Source: a virus
Reading direction: 5' to 3' (one strand)
Virus record (IMG/VR): IMGVR_UViG_3300030103_004182
Span: 1-35,386 of that record
Length of the DNA stretch: 35,386 bases
Made by a program: the position numbers and the translations under genes
The notes under the pieces: generated by a model
Told to the model about the DNA's origin: nothing
Databases searched by the model: none
Seen by the model: the letters and a program-made list of their open reading frames with translations, nothing else
In this document: one piece after another, positions 12,906-22,199 of the stretch
Layout: each line of letters starts with the position of its first letter
How positions within the stretch are numbered: position 1 is the first letter of the stretch

Positions 12906-14993
12906 CTAATAAGGTTTACGCTTTGCCTTATCCTTTGCTTTTTCATATATCTTAGCTTCTTGCAACTGATCTTCTTGTTCTAAATCAGGAATAACACTAT
13001 CTTGTCTAAACTTAGTTAAAAGCTCACTTTGTATTTTAAGTCCAAATTTACCTTTAACTTGAGCTTCTATTTCTTGCTTTTCTTCTTCTGTAACAGCTCT
13101 TCCATCCCATCCCATTCCGGCTTGAAAAAATTCAGCTAATTTCGGGTTTTGAGATAATGTATGTAGTTGTCCAGAAGCATTACCTTCATTTAAAGATTTT
13201 CTTAAAGCTGACGCTTCATCAAACATTCCTTGACCATGCATTATAGTTAAAATATCATCTTTTCTTTTTTCTGCTTCTTCTGTAGATCTAGGTATTGGAT
13301 TTTGCATTAAGTCTACAGTAGAGTTAGCTTCTGATAAGGTTTGTCCTAATACTAAGTTATTTTTCGTAGCAGCAGCTCCAATTTTTGCTGCTAATTTTTC
13401 AAACTTATCTGGGTTATTTGCAAAAGCATCTGCTACTTTCTTTAGTTGATGTACCATAGATGCAGGTGTTGAAGGATTTACTACTAATTTATTAAAAGCC
13501 ATACCTACACCGATTGCTGCTTTATCAGGTACTCCCATAGATCTAGTAATTCCTGCCATTACCATTCCTCGATAATTCAAAGCATCTTTAAGAGAAGATA
13601 ATACTCCGGGTGAGTCTAACTTATCTATTGTCTGAGCAATAGCTATTTCAGCATGTTCTAAGTCACCATAATTTTTCTTATGTGCTAAAAAAGCATTCAT
13701 AATAGTTTCATCTTCTTTTACCATAGGAGATCTTAATACTCCCTCATCTATTTCTCCAGTTAAAGCTCCAACTACTTTCTCATCAAATTGTTGTCTAGAT
13801 AAATCAGCACTATTACTTACAATAACTTTCTTACCTTCTTTATCTCTTAATCTTTTACCTATTTGAGTTTTCATTCTTTGTAAATCTTCTAAAGTAAGAT
13901 CTTTTGCTTCTAACTTCATAGTCTCTACTTTACCTGCTATATTTCCTTCTGCATCGAAAGTTATTTTTGTTTCAGGAACTTCATTAAAGAAATTTCGCTT
14001 TAAAGAATCTACATGTTTAGAAGCTTGTGATGTAGCAAATTCATCTCCAGAGTCTAATATAGGATCTAGGTAATCAGATGTTATATTGTGGAATATAGAG
14101 TCACCTTTAACAGTTTCAGATTCTTTACTTGCCTTCCTAACAAGATTCCCTATATCTGCACCTATTTCATCTGAAAATTGAACTAATTTATCATAAGTTT
14201 CTGTATATGTTTGACCCGGTTCTATTAAACCTACTCCTTTTTTATCTTTAAGTGACATTAAGTTATCTGCCCAATCTTGCATTGAACGTCCACCTCTTCT
14301 TAATTTAGTATTTAATTCTTTTCTAATCTTTCCTGCATATCCAAAAGCTTCTGCTAACGTACCTGCCATATATTCTTTAAACATACCTGCAGTTTTAGCT
14401 GTTTGTGAATCTGCTATTTTAGCTATACCAACTGGAGCTAAATTACCTGCTATTTCCCATCCACCTGCTCTAACTACAGCATCTGCAGCCTCTTCTAAAG
14501 ATAGTGTCTCACTTCTTTTCTTTGGTTCAGAGTAACCTAATCCTGCAGCAAGTCCAGTAGCAACTGAGGCAGGTATTCCACCTAAACCTAATGCAGCACC
14601 ACCTGTAACCATTGCTCCTGTTACATTTCCTACACCAAATGCAGCCGGATTATTTTTTTCTATATCTTCTAAAGCTTCTTCATAAGAATTTCTTTTACCT
14701 ATATAAGCTTCTCCAAAAGAACCTAATGTTAAGTCTCCTTTTGTTATATCTAATATAGTTTCTGCTCCTGCACCTATCTCTGAAGAAAAACCTAAAGTTG
14801 CACCTTCAACCGCTCCTGCTCCTACAGCGAAAGCTGCGTCTATACCTTCTTCAGTTACCGGAACCCTATCTCTAGGAGATAATCCGGAAGCTTCGGGATT
14901 GAGCTTATCTTCAGCTAATTCAGCTTCCTTCTTCTTTATAGCTGCTATTTTCTCTTCTCTATGTATAGCTGCAATTTTTTCTTCTCTAGTCAT
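12906..14993 (-). CDS. Large internal virion / DNA-ejection-type protein
   Basis: The 695-aa protein begins with a tandem octapeptide (REEKIAAI twice), followed by Gly/Ala-rich hydrophobic stretches at residues about 55-190 (AFAVGAGAVEGATLGF; GNVTGAMVTGGAALGLGG) that could insert in membranes, then long charged helical regions to the end (KAKDKAKRKPY). This composition, its size and its place after the nozzle-like gene match podovirus ejection proteins (P22 gp16/gp20-like, T7 gp15/16-like roles), which form a channel for DNA across the host envelope. No enzymatic domain is seen. It has a GGAG site before the ATG and directly follows the 378-aa gene. Specific homology was not established. Confidence 0.6.
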   Translation of the reverse strand: MTREEKIAAIHREEKIAAIKKKEAELAEDKLNPEASGLSPRDRVPVTEEGIDAAFAVGAGAVEGATLGFSSEIGAGAETILDITKGDLTLGSFGEAYIGKRNSYEEALEDIEKNNPAAFGVGNVTGAMVTGGAALGLGGIPASVATGLAAGLGYSEPKKRSETLSLEEAADAVVRAGGWEIAGNLAPVGIAKIADSQTAKTAGMFKEYMAGTLAEAFGYAGKIRKELNTKLRRGGRSMQDWADNLMSLKDKKGVGLIEPGQTYTETYDKLVQFSDEIGADIGNLVRKASKESETVKGDSIFHNITSDYLDPILDSGDEFATSQASKHVDSLKRNFFNEVPETKITFDAEGNIAGKVETMKLEAKDLTLEDLQRMKTQIGKRLRDKEGKKVIVSNSADLSRQQFDEKVVGALTGEIDEGVLRSPMVKEDETIMNAFLAHKKNYGDLEHAEIAIAQTIDKLDSPGVLSSLKDALNYRGMVMAGITRSMGVPDKAAIGVGMAFNKLVVNPSTPASMVHQLKKVADAFANNPDKFEKLAAKIGAAATKNNLVLGQTLSEANSTVDLMQNPIPRSTEEAEKRKDDILTIMHGQGMFDEASALRKSLNEGNASGQLHTLSQNPKLAEFFQAGMGWDGRAVTEEEKQEIEAQVKGKFGLKIQSELLTKFRQDSVIPDLEQEDQLQEAKIYEKAKDKAKRKPY

Positions 14994-14995
14994 AA

Positions 14996-16132
14996 TTACT
15001 CCAGTATTATACCTAACTCTTTCATTCTTTGATCTAATGCTTTATCTGAGGCTTTACTCCAATCTTTTTCTTTTTCAACTTTAGAAGCTTTCGCACCTTT
15101 TTCATTAAATTCAAAATTAGTAGCTTCTCCTATTTCGTACTCTTTAGGTATTTTTTTACCTTGTAGTATTTTCATAGTTCTTAAATTTCTATCTTTAAGC
15201 ATTTTTAATTTACGTTGCAATTCTTTAACTTTAACATCAAAAGTAGCATCATCATCTTCCATTGATGGTACAGACTCTTTTAACCACCTTCTTTCAGCAT
15301 CTGTAGCTTGTGCTCCGGTAGTGGCTTTAGTTACACTAGCTAAGGTTCCAATAACATTTGTTTTTAATTGGGTATATTCTTCTGGAGCAGCATCAAACAT
15401 TTCTGCTAATCCTTGACCAAAACTTGCAAATATACCTGTATTTACTTTACCAGATAATTCTGCCATTCTGTTTGCCATACCTAAAGTTTGGTCTATAATA
15501 GACAATTCTTCTACTTGTTGTCCGGTTGGGGTTTCATATTGTTTTTCTTTAAACCCATGTGTTTTTCCAAACTGTTTTCCGTATCTAGCACTTTCTTTTT
15601 CACGAAAAGCTAATTTTTCTTTATTAAATTCATGTTGACCTATATTTGACCAAGCCCGAACTTTTTGTGCTTGAGTCATTTCTTCTTCAGCATTCTCTTG
15701 CATCTTTTGATTTTCTATTGCTCTTTTTCTTTCTCTATCTATTATGCCTTCACCAACTTTCTGACCTGCGATTGCACCTTCATAACCTGCTACATCTTCA
15801 CCCATTGCTACACCAACAGCGGTTCCTAACAGTTGAGGAGTCATCAATAATAGAGCTGAAACCATTTGATCTTTCATCGAAGGTTTCTTCCTATTATTAG
15901 GATTCAGTTTTTCAATTGATTTATCAGTCTTTTTAGGAGATTCTAAAATCTTTTTAACTTCACCAAAGGCTTTATCAGATAAACTAAGACCACTTTTTTC
16001 TACGTGTGTTCTAGCCTCATCCATTACCTCACCACTGGAAATGACTTTATGCATATCCTCTTTACTTTTTCTATCTATGTTGACCTTTTTAGCCGCATCA
16101 TAAATTTGTTCTTGAGATTTTTCTTTACTCAT
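14996..16132 (-). CDS. Internal virion-type protein, 378 aa
   Basis: A charged helical N-terminus leads to a hydrophobic, Gly-rich segment at residues about 90-130 (MVSALLLMTPQLLGTAVGVA), then an acidic/basic helical region (QKMQENAEEEMTQAQKVRAW), a small folded part around residues 215-300, and a charged tail. It fits a component of the ejectosome with the neighbours at 12906 and 16134-17674. No family is recognised. It begins 1 base after the 177-aa gene stop; the ribosome site is weak. Confidence 0.55.
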   Translation of the reverse strand: MSKEKSQEQIYDAAKKVNIDRKSKEDMHKVISSGEVMDEARTHVEKSGLSLSDKAFGEVKKILESPKKTDKSIEKLNPNNRKKPSMKDQMVSALLLMTPQLLGTAVGVAMGEDVAGYEGAIAGQKVGEGIIDRERKRAIENQKMQENAEEEMTQAQKVRAWSNIGQHEFNKEKLAFREKESARYGKQFGKTHGFKEKQYETPTGQQVEELSIIDQTLGMANRMAELSGKVNTGIFASFGQGLAEMFDAAPEEYTQLKTNVIGTLASVTKATTGAQATDAERRWLKESVPSMEDDDATFDVKVKELQRKLKMLKDRNLRTMKILQGKKIPKEYEIGEATNFEFNEKGAKASKVEKEKDWSKASDKALDQRMKELGIILE

Positions 16133-16133
16133 T

Positions 16134-16667
16134 CTATGCCCCTGTATTTAATATAGCTAATTTTTCTTGAACTTTTTCTGGCGTGATTGCTTCTTTATTA
16201 GCTATCATAGCTGTTATAATACTTTGTCTTAATTCATCTTTAAAATCTTTTCTTCCAGTAGTATATTCTAATTCTGCCTTATCTTGTCCTATATCATATT
16301 GAGATACATCTGCTGCCATTTGAGCTTTTCTTTCTGAAGCCGCTTGTTTTGCTGCTAAATCTCTTGCAGCTAAATCTCCTTCAAAGGTTGCCATTTGATT
16401 CATACCTCCGGCTAAAACTCCTGCTGTTCTACTAGCTGCTGTAGCTCCTTTAATACCTTTATCAACTCCGAATGCAGCCGCTGCTCTTAAATTAGCTGAA
16501 GTTTGTGCCCCTACTTGAGATTGTTTTTGAGATCTTTCTAATTCTTCCATACCAGTTTCTATACCTGTAGAAGCTCTTCTAGACAATTCTTTTAATCTAG
16601 ATTGAGTATCTGGATCATCAGCTAGTTTTTTAAAAGCTCCTGCTTTAGTTGATTCATAAGCTGCCAT
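16134..16667 (-). CDS. Internal virion-type protein with DIGQDKA motif, 177 aa
   Basis: The protein is Ala- and Gln-rich and helical. Residues about 110-145 contain RKAQMAADVSQYDIGQDKAE, which matches KKATMGMDMKQFDIGQDKAG in the upstream 335-aa protein in spacing and residues, so these two are related. The C-terminal segment after the motif also resembles the other (RQSIITAM against RQQIINSL). Gly/Ala-rich pieces (SRTAGVLAGGMNQM) suggest membrane contact. Its start overlaps the previous stop by one base (TAATG), with GAGGAG upstream. It is probably an ejection or portal-inner protein. Confidence 0.6.
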   Translation of the reverse strand: MAAYESTKAGAFKKLADDPDTQSRLKELSRRASTGIETGMEELERSQKQSQVGAQTSANLRAAAAFGVDKGIKGATAASRTAGVLAGGMNQMATFEGDLAARDLAAKQAASERKAQMAADVSQYDIGQDKAELEYTTGRKDFKDELRQSIITAMIANKEAITPEKVQEKLAILNTGA

Positions 16668-17674
16668 TATAACTCCTCTGCGGTATTTAAGTTTGACATA
16701 AGAGAAGTAGCCCCTCCTTTGCCTTGTGCCTGTAAACTATTTATTATTTGTTGTCGTCTTTCTAAAGGTTTTCTTCTTCGGGCTTCCATAAACTCTAATC
16801 CGGCTTTATCTTGACCTATATCAAATTGTTTCATATCCATACCCATTGTAGCTTTTTTATCTGCAGCTTCTTTTTTAGCTTGATAAGATCTAGCCATTTG
16901 CCCCATTTCAAATTGAGCTGATTGTTTTTTTGCTTTTTGATCTATGCTTTGCATAACAGAGCTAGCTGCGGCTCCTCTCATACCTTGTCCACCTAATACA
17001 GATTGCATTCTTCTACCGATGGATTTTTGTTGTCCTCTAATTGCTGCTCCGACTTGAGCTTTTTCAGCTTGCTTTTGTTGTAAGCTTAAACCACTTTGAG
17101 CAGTTTGGGATAATTCAGCTTGTCTTTGCTTTAGTGCATCAACATCAGATAATTTAGAAAATGCTTGTCTTTTAGATAGGGCTGTTTCAGCTTGACCTTG
17201 TTTCCTTATTCTTTCCCCTTCTCTACCAACAAATTCTCTAGATGCTTTTCCTTTCTTTTCTAAAGCTTTTATTTTTTTATCAATTTCGTTTTGTTTTTTA
17301 GTGTTCCATTGTTTATCTTCTTCTTCTCGTTTTTCTGCATATAATTTTTTTAATTCATCAGAAGTATCTAATGTATCTGACCAATATTCTTGATCTCCCA
17401 TAGCAGATTTATTTAGACTTGAAGCTTCTTTTTTAATATCTGCATATTCTTTCTCACGAGCAGTATCTTCTTCCCTATGTCTAGTTTCTTTTCGACTTTC
17501 TTGCTTAACTATTTGCATGTATCTTTGATGTTCAGGGTTAGATTTCATCATAAAAACTTTATCACCCTCTTTACCATATTTTTCTTCCATATCACCAAGC
17601 CAAATTTGATGACGTTTATCAGCTTCTTCTTTTCTTTTTTTCTCTTGCTCTCGTCTTACACTTATTGCGCTCAT
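16667..17674 (-). CDS. Coiled-coil internal virion-type protein with DIGQDKA motif, 335 aa
   Basis: Residues 1-180 are strongly charged coiled coil (EQEKKRKEEADKRHQIW; KQNEIDKKIKALEKKGK). Residues 180-260 are Gln/Ala-rich (QRQAELSQTAQSGLSLQQ). The C-terminus has the DIGQDKA motif shared with the next gene. GAGG lies 8 bases before the ATG. High charge and repeated heptads fit a structural or scaffold-like internal protein; no enzymatic motif is seen. It is probably the older or larger member of a duplicated pair. Confidence 0.6.
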   Translation of the reverse strand: MSAISVRREQEKKRKEEADKRHQIWLGDMEEKYGKEGDKVFMMKSNPEHQRYMQIVKQESRKETRHREEDTAREKEYADIKKEASSLNKSAMGDQEYWSDTLDTSDELKKLYAEKREEEDKQWNTKKQNEIDKKIKALEKKGKASREFVGREGERIRKQGQAETALSKRQAFSKLSDVDALKQRQAELSQTAQSGLSLQQKQAEKAQVGAAIRGQQKSIGRRMQSVLGGQGMRGAAASSVMQSIDQKAKKQSAQFEMGQMARSYQAKKEAADKKATMGMDMKQFDIGQDKAGLEFMEARRRKPLERRQQIINSLQAQGKGGATSLMSNLNTAEEL

Positions 17675-17682
17675 AATTTCCT

Positions 17683-17991
17683 CTATTTCATAAAAATGAC
17701 ACTTACTGTGACATCTTCTGTTCCATAATTTTTTAAGGATATCGAGGATTTACTCCACGCATCCGATGCTGATTTTGCTACTAAAGATCCCCCTGTCTGA
17801 CTTGTTATTATATACTTAGACGGGGTTACTGTCAAGGCATTTGGGAAATTAGCCGTTGCTCCGGCTTTAATTACCTTATTTTTGACCTCAAAAGATTCAA
17901 AGTTATCTGTTAAGGTAAGCTTTGATAAACCTGTCATTAGTTCATTAATAACATCAAAGAGAGAATCTAATCCACTTAAACCAAATTTCAT
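17683..17991 (-). CDS. Small strand-rich virion-type protein, 102 aa
   Basis: The ATG overlaps the stop of the nozzle-like gene (ATGA). The C-terminal half looks like a small beta domain: ANFPNALTVTPSKYIITSQ, a Gly-Ser turn, then ISLKNYGTEDVTVSVIFMK. It may be a tail-tip or capsid-binding protein, with the late genes as context. I recognise no family. A perfect consensus promoter (17807-17835) is embedded in its coding sequence. Confidence 0.6.
   Translation of the reverse strand: MKFGLSGLDSLFDVINELMTGLSKLTLTDNFESFEVKNKVIKAGATANFPNALTVTPSKYIITSQTGGSLVAKSASDAWSKSSISLKNYGTEDVTVSVIFMK
17807..17835 (-). promoter_or_regulatory. Perfect consensus sigma70 promoter, leftward, inside a gene
   Basis: On the minus strand TTGACA (17835-17830), 17 bases, TATAAT (17812-17807). 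It would start transcription near 17800, before the ejection and lysis genes (17674 to 11411), and could boost them late. It lies in the 102-aa gene, whose codons carry the sequence. Confidence 0.75.
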
Positions 17992-20900
17992 ACCTTTAGC
18001 TCCCCGGGTTTATATGGTGTTGCCACCTCTATCTCTATACCCTTTATAACCAAAGGTTCATTATATGTATTTGTATGTTCTATAAGAAATCTACACGACA
18101 TACATTTAGTACCATTTAACTTAGTCATGCCCCATTTTTTAGTACTTTGATTTATAAGTAAATTATATTTTGTAGCTATAGTAGAGGGTCTATAATCTCT
18201 TTGTTGTTTTATACTATTTATATTTGTAGACGACCATTCTTGTCCATAACCATCTGAATCTGCTGAATATATTTTTATCCTTAAAAACTTTTTAGGTGTA
18301 GCCGGATCTCCCAAACTTTCCCAATGAGTGCCATATTTTGCAGGAATGCCTGTTAAAGTAACTAGGTCTGCTATTCCTTCACAATCACCTAATTTATTGA
18401 CTGCAGTTTTTTCAAAGCTGACTAAATGACCATCATTTGCTACTCCAGTTGAATTATTAACTTCACTAAGGTATGTGTAATATAATTTATTATTAAAAAA
18501 GGCAAAGCCGCCACTAGCTCTGATGACGGTCCAATCGAACCATGCATCTCTTTTATAATCGTATGCTAAACAAATACTACCGTCTGCACCTTCTATACCG
18601 TTATTTACAGCTTCAAAAGCACCTGCTCCCGAAGCTACTCCTTTATTAGGTATGTAGACTACAAATATATCTCTTTCCTTCCAATTATATGCTGATATTC
18701 TATTCCATCTTTTATCAAGATCATCTTTTAGCTTAGTAAATGTCTTTTTAATTAATTTACTAACTTCAACTACTTGATTACCTTTAACAGCAAATACGCC
18801 ATTTTTGTTTGTAAAGAACAACGATCCCTCTACTTCGGTTAAAGAATTAGGAGCTAATGTACCTATTTCCGGACCCGAGGCAATTTGGGATACACGAAAA
18901 TTATCTTGGATTAAATCTCCGGACATCATATGTATCTTATCTTGTTGAAATATGTATAAGACTTGTCCCACGGTTTTTATACCTGTAACTTTCTCATCTA
19001 CATTAAATGCATTTGTTCCTTGAGGAAAGTTTTCTGGGGCATCATAATCTGAATAATATACTGTAGTTGGATTATCCGGATCTCCAGATAATATAAGTTG
19101 ATTGTTATATGTAGTTGATAGAGTACATTTTTTAGGTGCCGCTCCGGGGATTTTGTCCGGAACTATGAAAGGTTCGGAGGCAGCTAAAGATGAATCGGAT
19201 TGATAATCACGAAATACAACTGTTTTCTCTGTTGTGAACGCACCTATATCAAAGTTATCATAACTATTTGCAGGTTGAGCTATTTCTTCTACGAGATAGT
19301 AGGTTGGATCTGCTATATAAGATTTTATATCTGGATACCAAATATTTTTTGTTCTGTATATTAATATTCTATGATTTGAAGCAGATGCCCACATTTCCCA
19401 ATCTGCTGCATTTACTACTCCTCCTGAAAAATTACTAAAATCTCTAAATTCATTTGCACCACTTGTAAAAAACCAATTTGGATCTCCCTCTACAACTGGT
19501 TCTACCACTATTTCCCAATATTTCCAGTTAGCAGCATCGTGAGATCCTGTATATCCAGCACCATTAGTTATTCCTGAATCTTTAATTAGACCCCCATCTG
19601 TCTTACTTAAAACTCGGTATTCTCTAGAAAGATAATGAAAATGTCCTGTAGCTCCATCAGAATGAGCTTGTTTACCTGCGGCAGTATCTACATCACATAA
19701 AGCCTTAGTTGTATGACCTCCGACTCCCTCATCGCATTGCCCTACACCTGCAGTATTTCCATGATTGTGTGCAAAGACAATATCTCCGACTTCTATTTCA
19801 CAGGAAATATTATTAGTTAAAGCTGCGTCTGTATCAATCGGGTATGTAGGCATGGAAGGACATTCTAAAGTATACATTACATTTCCCATTCCACCTATAA
19901 TAAGTGATCCCCTTGCATTAGATGTTGCACTATTTTCAAATGGAATACTTAGTTCGTTAAAGTCTACTCCAGTAGTTGAATCATAAGATAGACCTATATC
20001 TTGTCTAAAAACACCGAGAGAGTCGTCTAAATGTTGAGAAGATGGTGTTCCGTAATGTATATTTCCTTTAGCATCTTTGTGTACTTTTTGATACAAATAT
20101 CTATAAGAAGATGCACCTTTACTATCTATTTCTAAATCATCGTGAGGTTCTATACTTGTATTTAGGGTTGCTAATGATGTATTTTCATCATAAGCTGTTA
20201 TGGAAGCAAACCCTGTAGTAGATCCTGCCTCTGAAGTATAAGAAAATATATCTCCTATACGTAGACTAGTAGTATTACTAGGGATAGGAAGAATATTAGT
20301 TGCGTAATGTATTTCAGTATAAGTAGCATTAACATCTAAATATTTATATATTAAATGATAAGATCCAGCAGGTAGATAATGATGTATTGTACAACCAGTA
20401 TTTCTAGTTTCTCCTGTCTCATCTTCTGCGAAGGATGCTATACTACCATAACTAAAACTTTGTCCCAAAACTAATGCTGGCGAATATTTGTGTATCCTTA
20501 ATACTCCTTTTTTATTCTTTTTAGATGTTATAGCTATACTTCCTACCTCAAACCATTGCCAAGAACCTCCTTTTTGTGTTAGAAAAGGAACATATGTATC
20601 TAGATCCCCAAACTCATCAGATTCTGATGTTCGACCTCCTACTACGTGTATACTTCCTGAAAGAGCTAATGAAATATTATCACAATAAGCAGTAGAGAGT
20701 GCAAAAGGTTCATCATTAAAGGTTATAGGTACATCATAAGTAGTTGTAGATTCAGTATGACTACCTAAAGTTAAGTCATGCTCATGATGCATAAATAAGG
20801 TTTCTGTATCTATTGAAAAAGAAGGTAAATTACTTACATTACTTACATCACTCTTAAATCTTTTTGCATCGGTTGTTCCATCATCTATAGTCGGTATAAT

Positions 20901-21503
20901 AGGTTCACTATAATCTATATCTGTATCTGCCCCATCCCATGTACTGAGCAAAGAGGCTTCTTGTAACATATGTCCATCATATTTAAGCAGACCACGGCTA
21001 GAAACGCCTGTTATATAGACGCAGTTTTTTAATAAATCCATAGATGGGTTTTCACCAAGATCATTTACTACGTGAACCTTATCTACATATCCTAAAAGTT
21101 TATCTGTAGCATAAGTATTACTTGATGTTCCTATGTAATCTTTTCTAGGAATAGGTGCTCCAGATGTAGAGGAAAGAATATCATTAGTAGAACCGTCAGT
21201 ATACCATCTTACTATATCTTCAGAACCTATAGTTATAAGCTCATCTATTGTTGCTGCAATTCCTGTATTTTGAATTATAAGTGGAACTGCATCATTTACA
21301 TAAGGTAAAATTCCAAATCCTTGTTTGGTAGCATCCGTAGTATGTGCTTGTATACCATATCTAGTAATTAAAGATCCTTGATCATTTAACATTAGATTTT
21401 GAGCTGTAGTTGCATGATGCGGACTACGTTCATAATCGGAGCTAGAGGTATCTAAGCCTTTAAACTTGTTAAAAACTCTTAATATTTTATGAGGCATTGC
21501 CAT
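17988..21503 (-). CDS. Tail nozzle / stabilisation-like protein, 1171 aa
   Basis: The N-terminus reads FKGLDTSSSDYERSPHHATT and AQNLMLNDQGSLITRYG, the pattern of podovirus nozzle proteins (T7 gp12, P22 gp10 type): a start that places defaults followed by beta-propeller repeats. A later block has NQLILSGDPDNPTTVYYSDY and VGQVLYIFQQDKIHMMSGD, typical of the same class. Residues about 585-620 carry a Cys-containing insert (GHTTKALCD, GKQAHSDGATGH) also found in the LamG protein. The ATG at 21503 follows GGAG and overlaps the adaptor stop (TAATG); a longer in-frame start (21518) has no site. At 1171 aa it is longer than T7 gp12 (about 790 aa), partly because of inserts. Confidence 0.65.
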   Translation of the reverse strand: MAMPHKILRVFNKFKGLDTSSSDYERSPHHATTAQNLMLNDQGSLITRYGIQAHTTDATKQGFGILPYVNDAVPLIIQNTGIAATIDELITIGSEDIVRWYTDGSTNDILSSTSGAPIPRKDYIGTSSNTYATDKLLGYVDKVHVVNDLGENPSMDLLKNCVYITGVSSRGLLKYDGHMLQEASLLSTWDGADTDIDYSEPIIPTIDDGTTDAKRFKSDVSNVSNLPSFSIDTETLFMHHEHDLTLGSHTESTTTYDVPITFNDEPFALSTAYCDNISLALSGSIHVVGGRTSESDEFGDLDTYVPFLTQKGGSWQWFEVGSIAITSKKNKKGVLRIHKYSPALVLGQSFSYGSIASFAEDETGETRNTGCTIHHYLPAGSYHLIYKYLDVNATYTEIHYATNILPIPSNTTSLRIGDIFSYTSEAGSTTGFASITAYDENTSLATLNTSIEPHDDLEIDSKGASSYRYLYQKVHKDAKGNIHYGTPSSQHLDDSLGVFRQDIGLSYDSTTGVDFNELSIPFENSATSNARGSLIIGGMGNVMYTLECPSMPTYPIDTDAALTNNISCEIEVGDIVFAHNHGNTAGVGQCDEGVGGHTTKALCDVDTAAGKQAHSDGATGHFHYLSREYRVLSKTDGGLIKDSGITNGAGYTGSHDAANWKYWEIVVEPVVEGDPNWFFTSGANEFRDFSNFSGGVVNAADWEMWASASNHRILIYRTKNIWYPDIKSYIADPTYYLVEEIAQPANSYDNFDIGAFTTEKTVVFRDYQSDSSLAASEPFIVPDKIPGAAPKKCTLSTTYNNQLILSGDPDNPTTVYYSDYDAPENFPQGTNAFNVDEKVTGIKTVGQVLYIFQQDKIHMMSGDLIQDNFRVSQIASGPEIGTLAPNSLTEVEGSLFFTNKNGVFAVKGNQVVEVSKLIKKTFTKLKDDLDKRWNRISAYNWKERDIFVVYIPNKGVASGAGAFEAVNNGIEGADGSICLAYDYKRDAWFDWTVIRASGGFAFFNNKLYYTYLSEVNNSTGVANDGHLVSFEKTAVNKLGDCEGIADLVTLTGIPAKYGTHWESLGDPATPKKFLRIKIYSADSDGYGQEWSSTNINSIKQQRDYRPSTIATKYNLLINQSTKKWGMTKLNGTKCMSCRFLIEHTNTYNEPLVIKGIEIEVATPYKPGELKV
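19640..19742 (-). repeat. Cys-containing module shared with the LamG protein (copy in nozzle-like gene)
   Basis: Encodes CDEG..GHTTKALCDVDT..GKQAHSDGATGH. The DNA is also similar: 31 of 36 bases match over 24178-24213 in the other copy. Confidence 0.8.
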
Positions 21504-22198
21504 TAATATATACTCCAATCATCAAATTGATTTATTTCGGGTATCATTTGTACATCGTCATTTATATGTTTATATGAATCTACTATTTCTTTTTGCATTT
21601 GCAGTAATTCTGACATTGCTTCTGTAGAATCGACTGATGAATCTCTTTTTAATATTTTCCATTCGGTATAAGCTATAATGTATCTTTCGCATATTTCGGG
21701 TAGTTCGGGTGTAAGAGTTTGTTTTGTAGCATCTGATACCGCAGCTACTAATTCTTTTAATCGTTTAATGTATGTTACTCTTAATTTACCGGAGCTTGGT
21801 TTTCCTACAGGAATAATTTTTCCTGAGCTTCTTACATAGAAAGATGGACTACCTGTGCTTCCCGGGGATCTATTTTTTAAACTAGTTTCTTCTAAAACAT
21901 AGTAATCATCACTACTTCCCGTAGAACTGTATTCTACATTAAGTACTTTGTTGTTAATTAAAATAAGTGGAGCTGCCGTTGCTAGGTCATATTTTTCACT
22001 TCCATCTACTGTTATTTCTGCCTCATCCGAAAATACATCCGGGTGTTGCTGAACAATTAAAGACTGTAACCTATATTGAGCATCATTTAAATACTGTATA
22101 AATTCTGTATCATCTATACCTATATTACTAGGCGTATCCACATCTGTATTTTCAGTTGTTACTCTAATATGTGTAATTAAATTTGCGACTGTTTTCAT
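21503..22198 (-). CDS. Head-tail adaptor-like protein, 231 aa
   Basis: Residues 1-50 show the adaptor pattern: ANLITHIRVTTENTDVD, then DDTEFIQYLNDAQYRLQSLI, the helix pair that contacts the portal in P22 gp4 / T7 gp11-type proteins. A strand-rich middle (KIIPVGKPSSGKLRVTYIKR) and a C-terminal helical part (ELLQMQKEIVDSYKH) follow. It would sit under the portal and anchor the nozzle-like protein, encoded directly after it. Family-level identity is an inference from pattern and order. Confidence 0.6.
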   Translation of the reverse strand: MKTVANLITHIRVTTENTDVDTPSNIGIDDTEFIQYLNDAQYRLQSLIVQQHPDVFSDEAEITVDGSEKYDLATAAPLILINNKVLNVEYSSTGSSDDYYVLEETSLKNRSPGSTGSPSFYVRSSGKIIPVGKPSSGKLRVTYIKRLKELVAAVSDATKQTLTPELPEICERYIIAYTEWKILKRDSSVDSTEAMSELLQMQKEIVDSYKHINDDVQMIPEINQFDDWSIY

Positions 22199-22199
22199 A

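Noticed and set aside
17477-17728. Rightward open frame that looks like a membrane protein opposite the coiled-coil gene
   Set aside because: Its Phe/Ser-rich sequence is a shadow of charged codons on the other strand.
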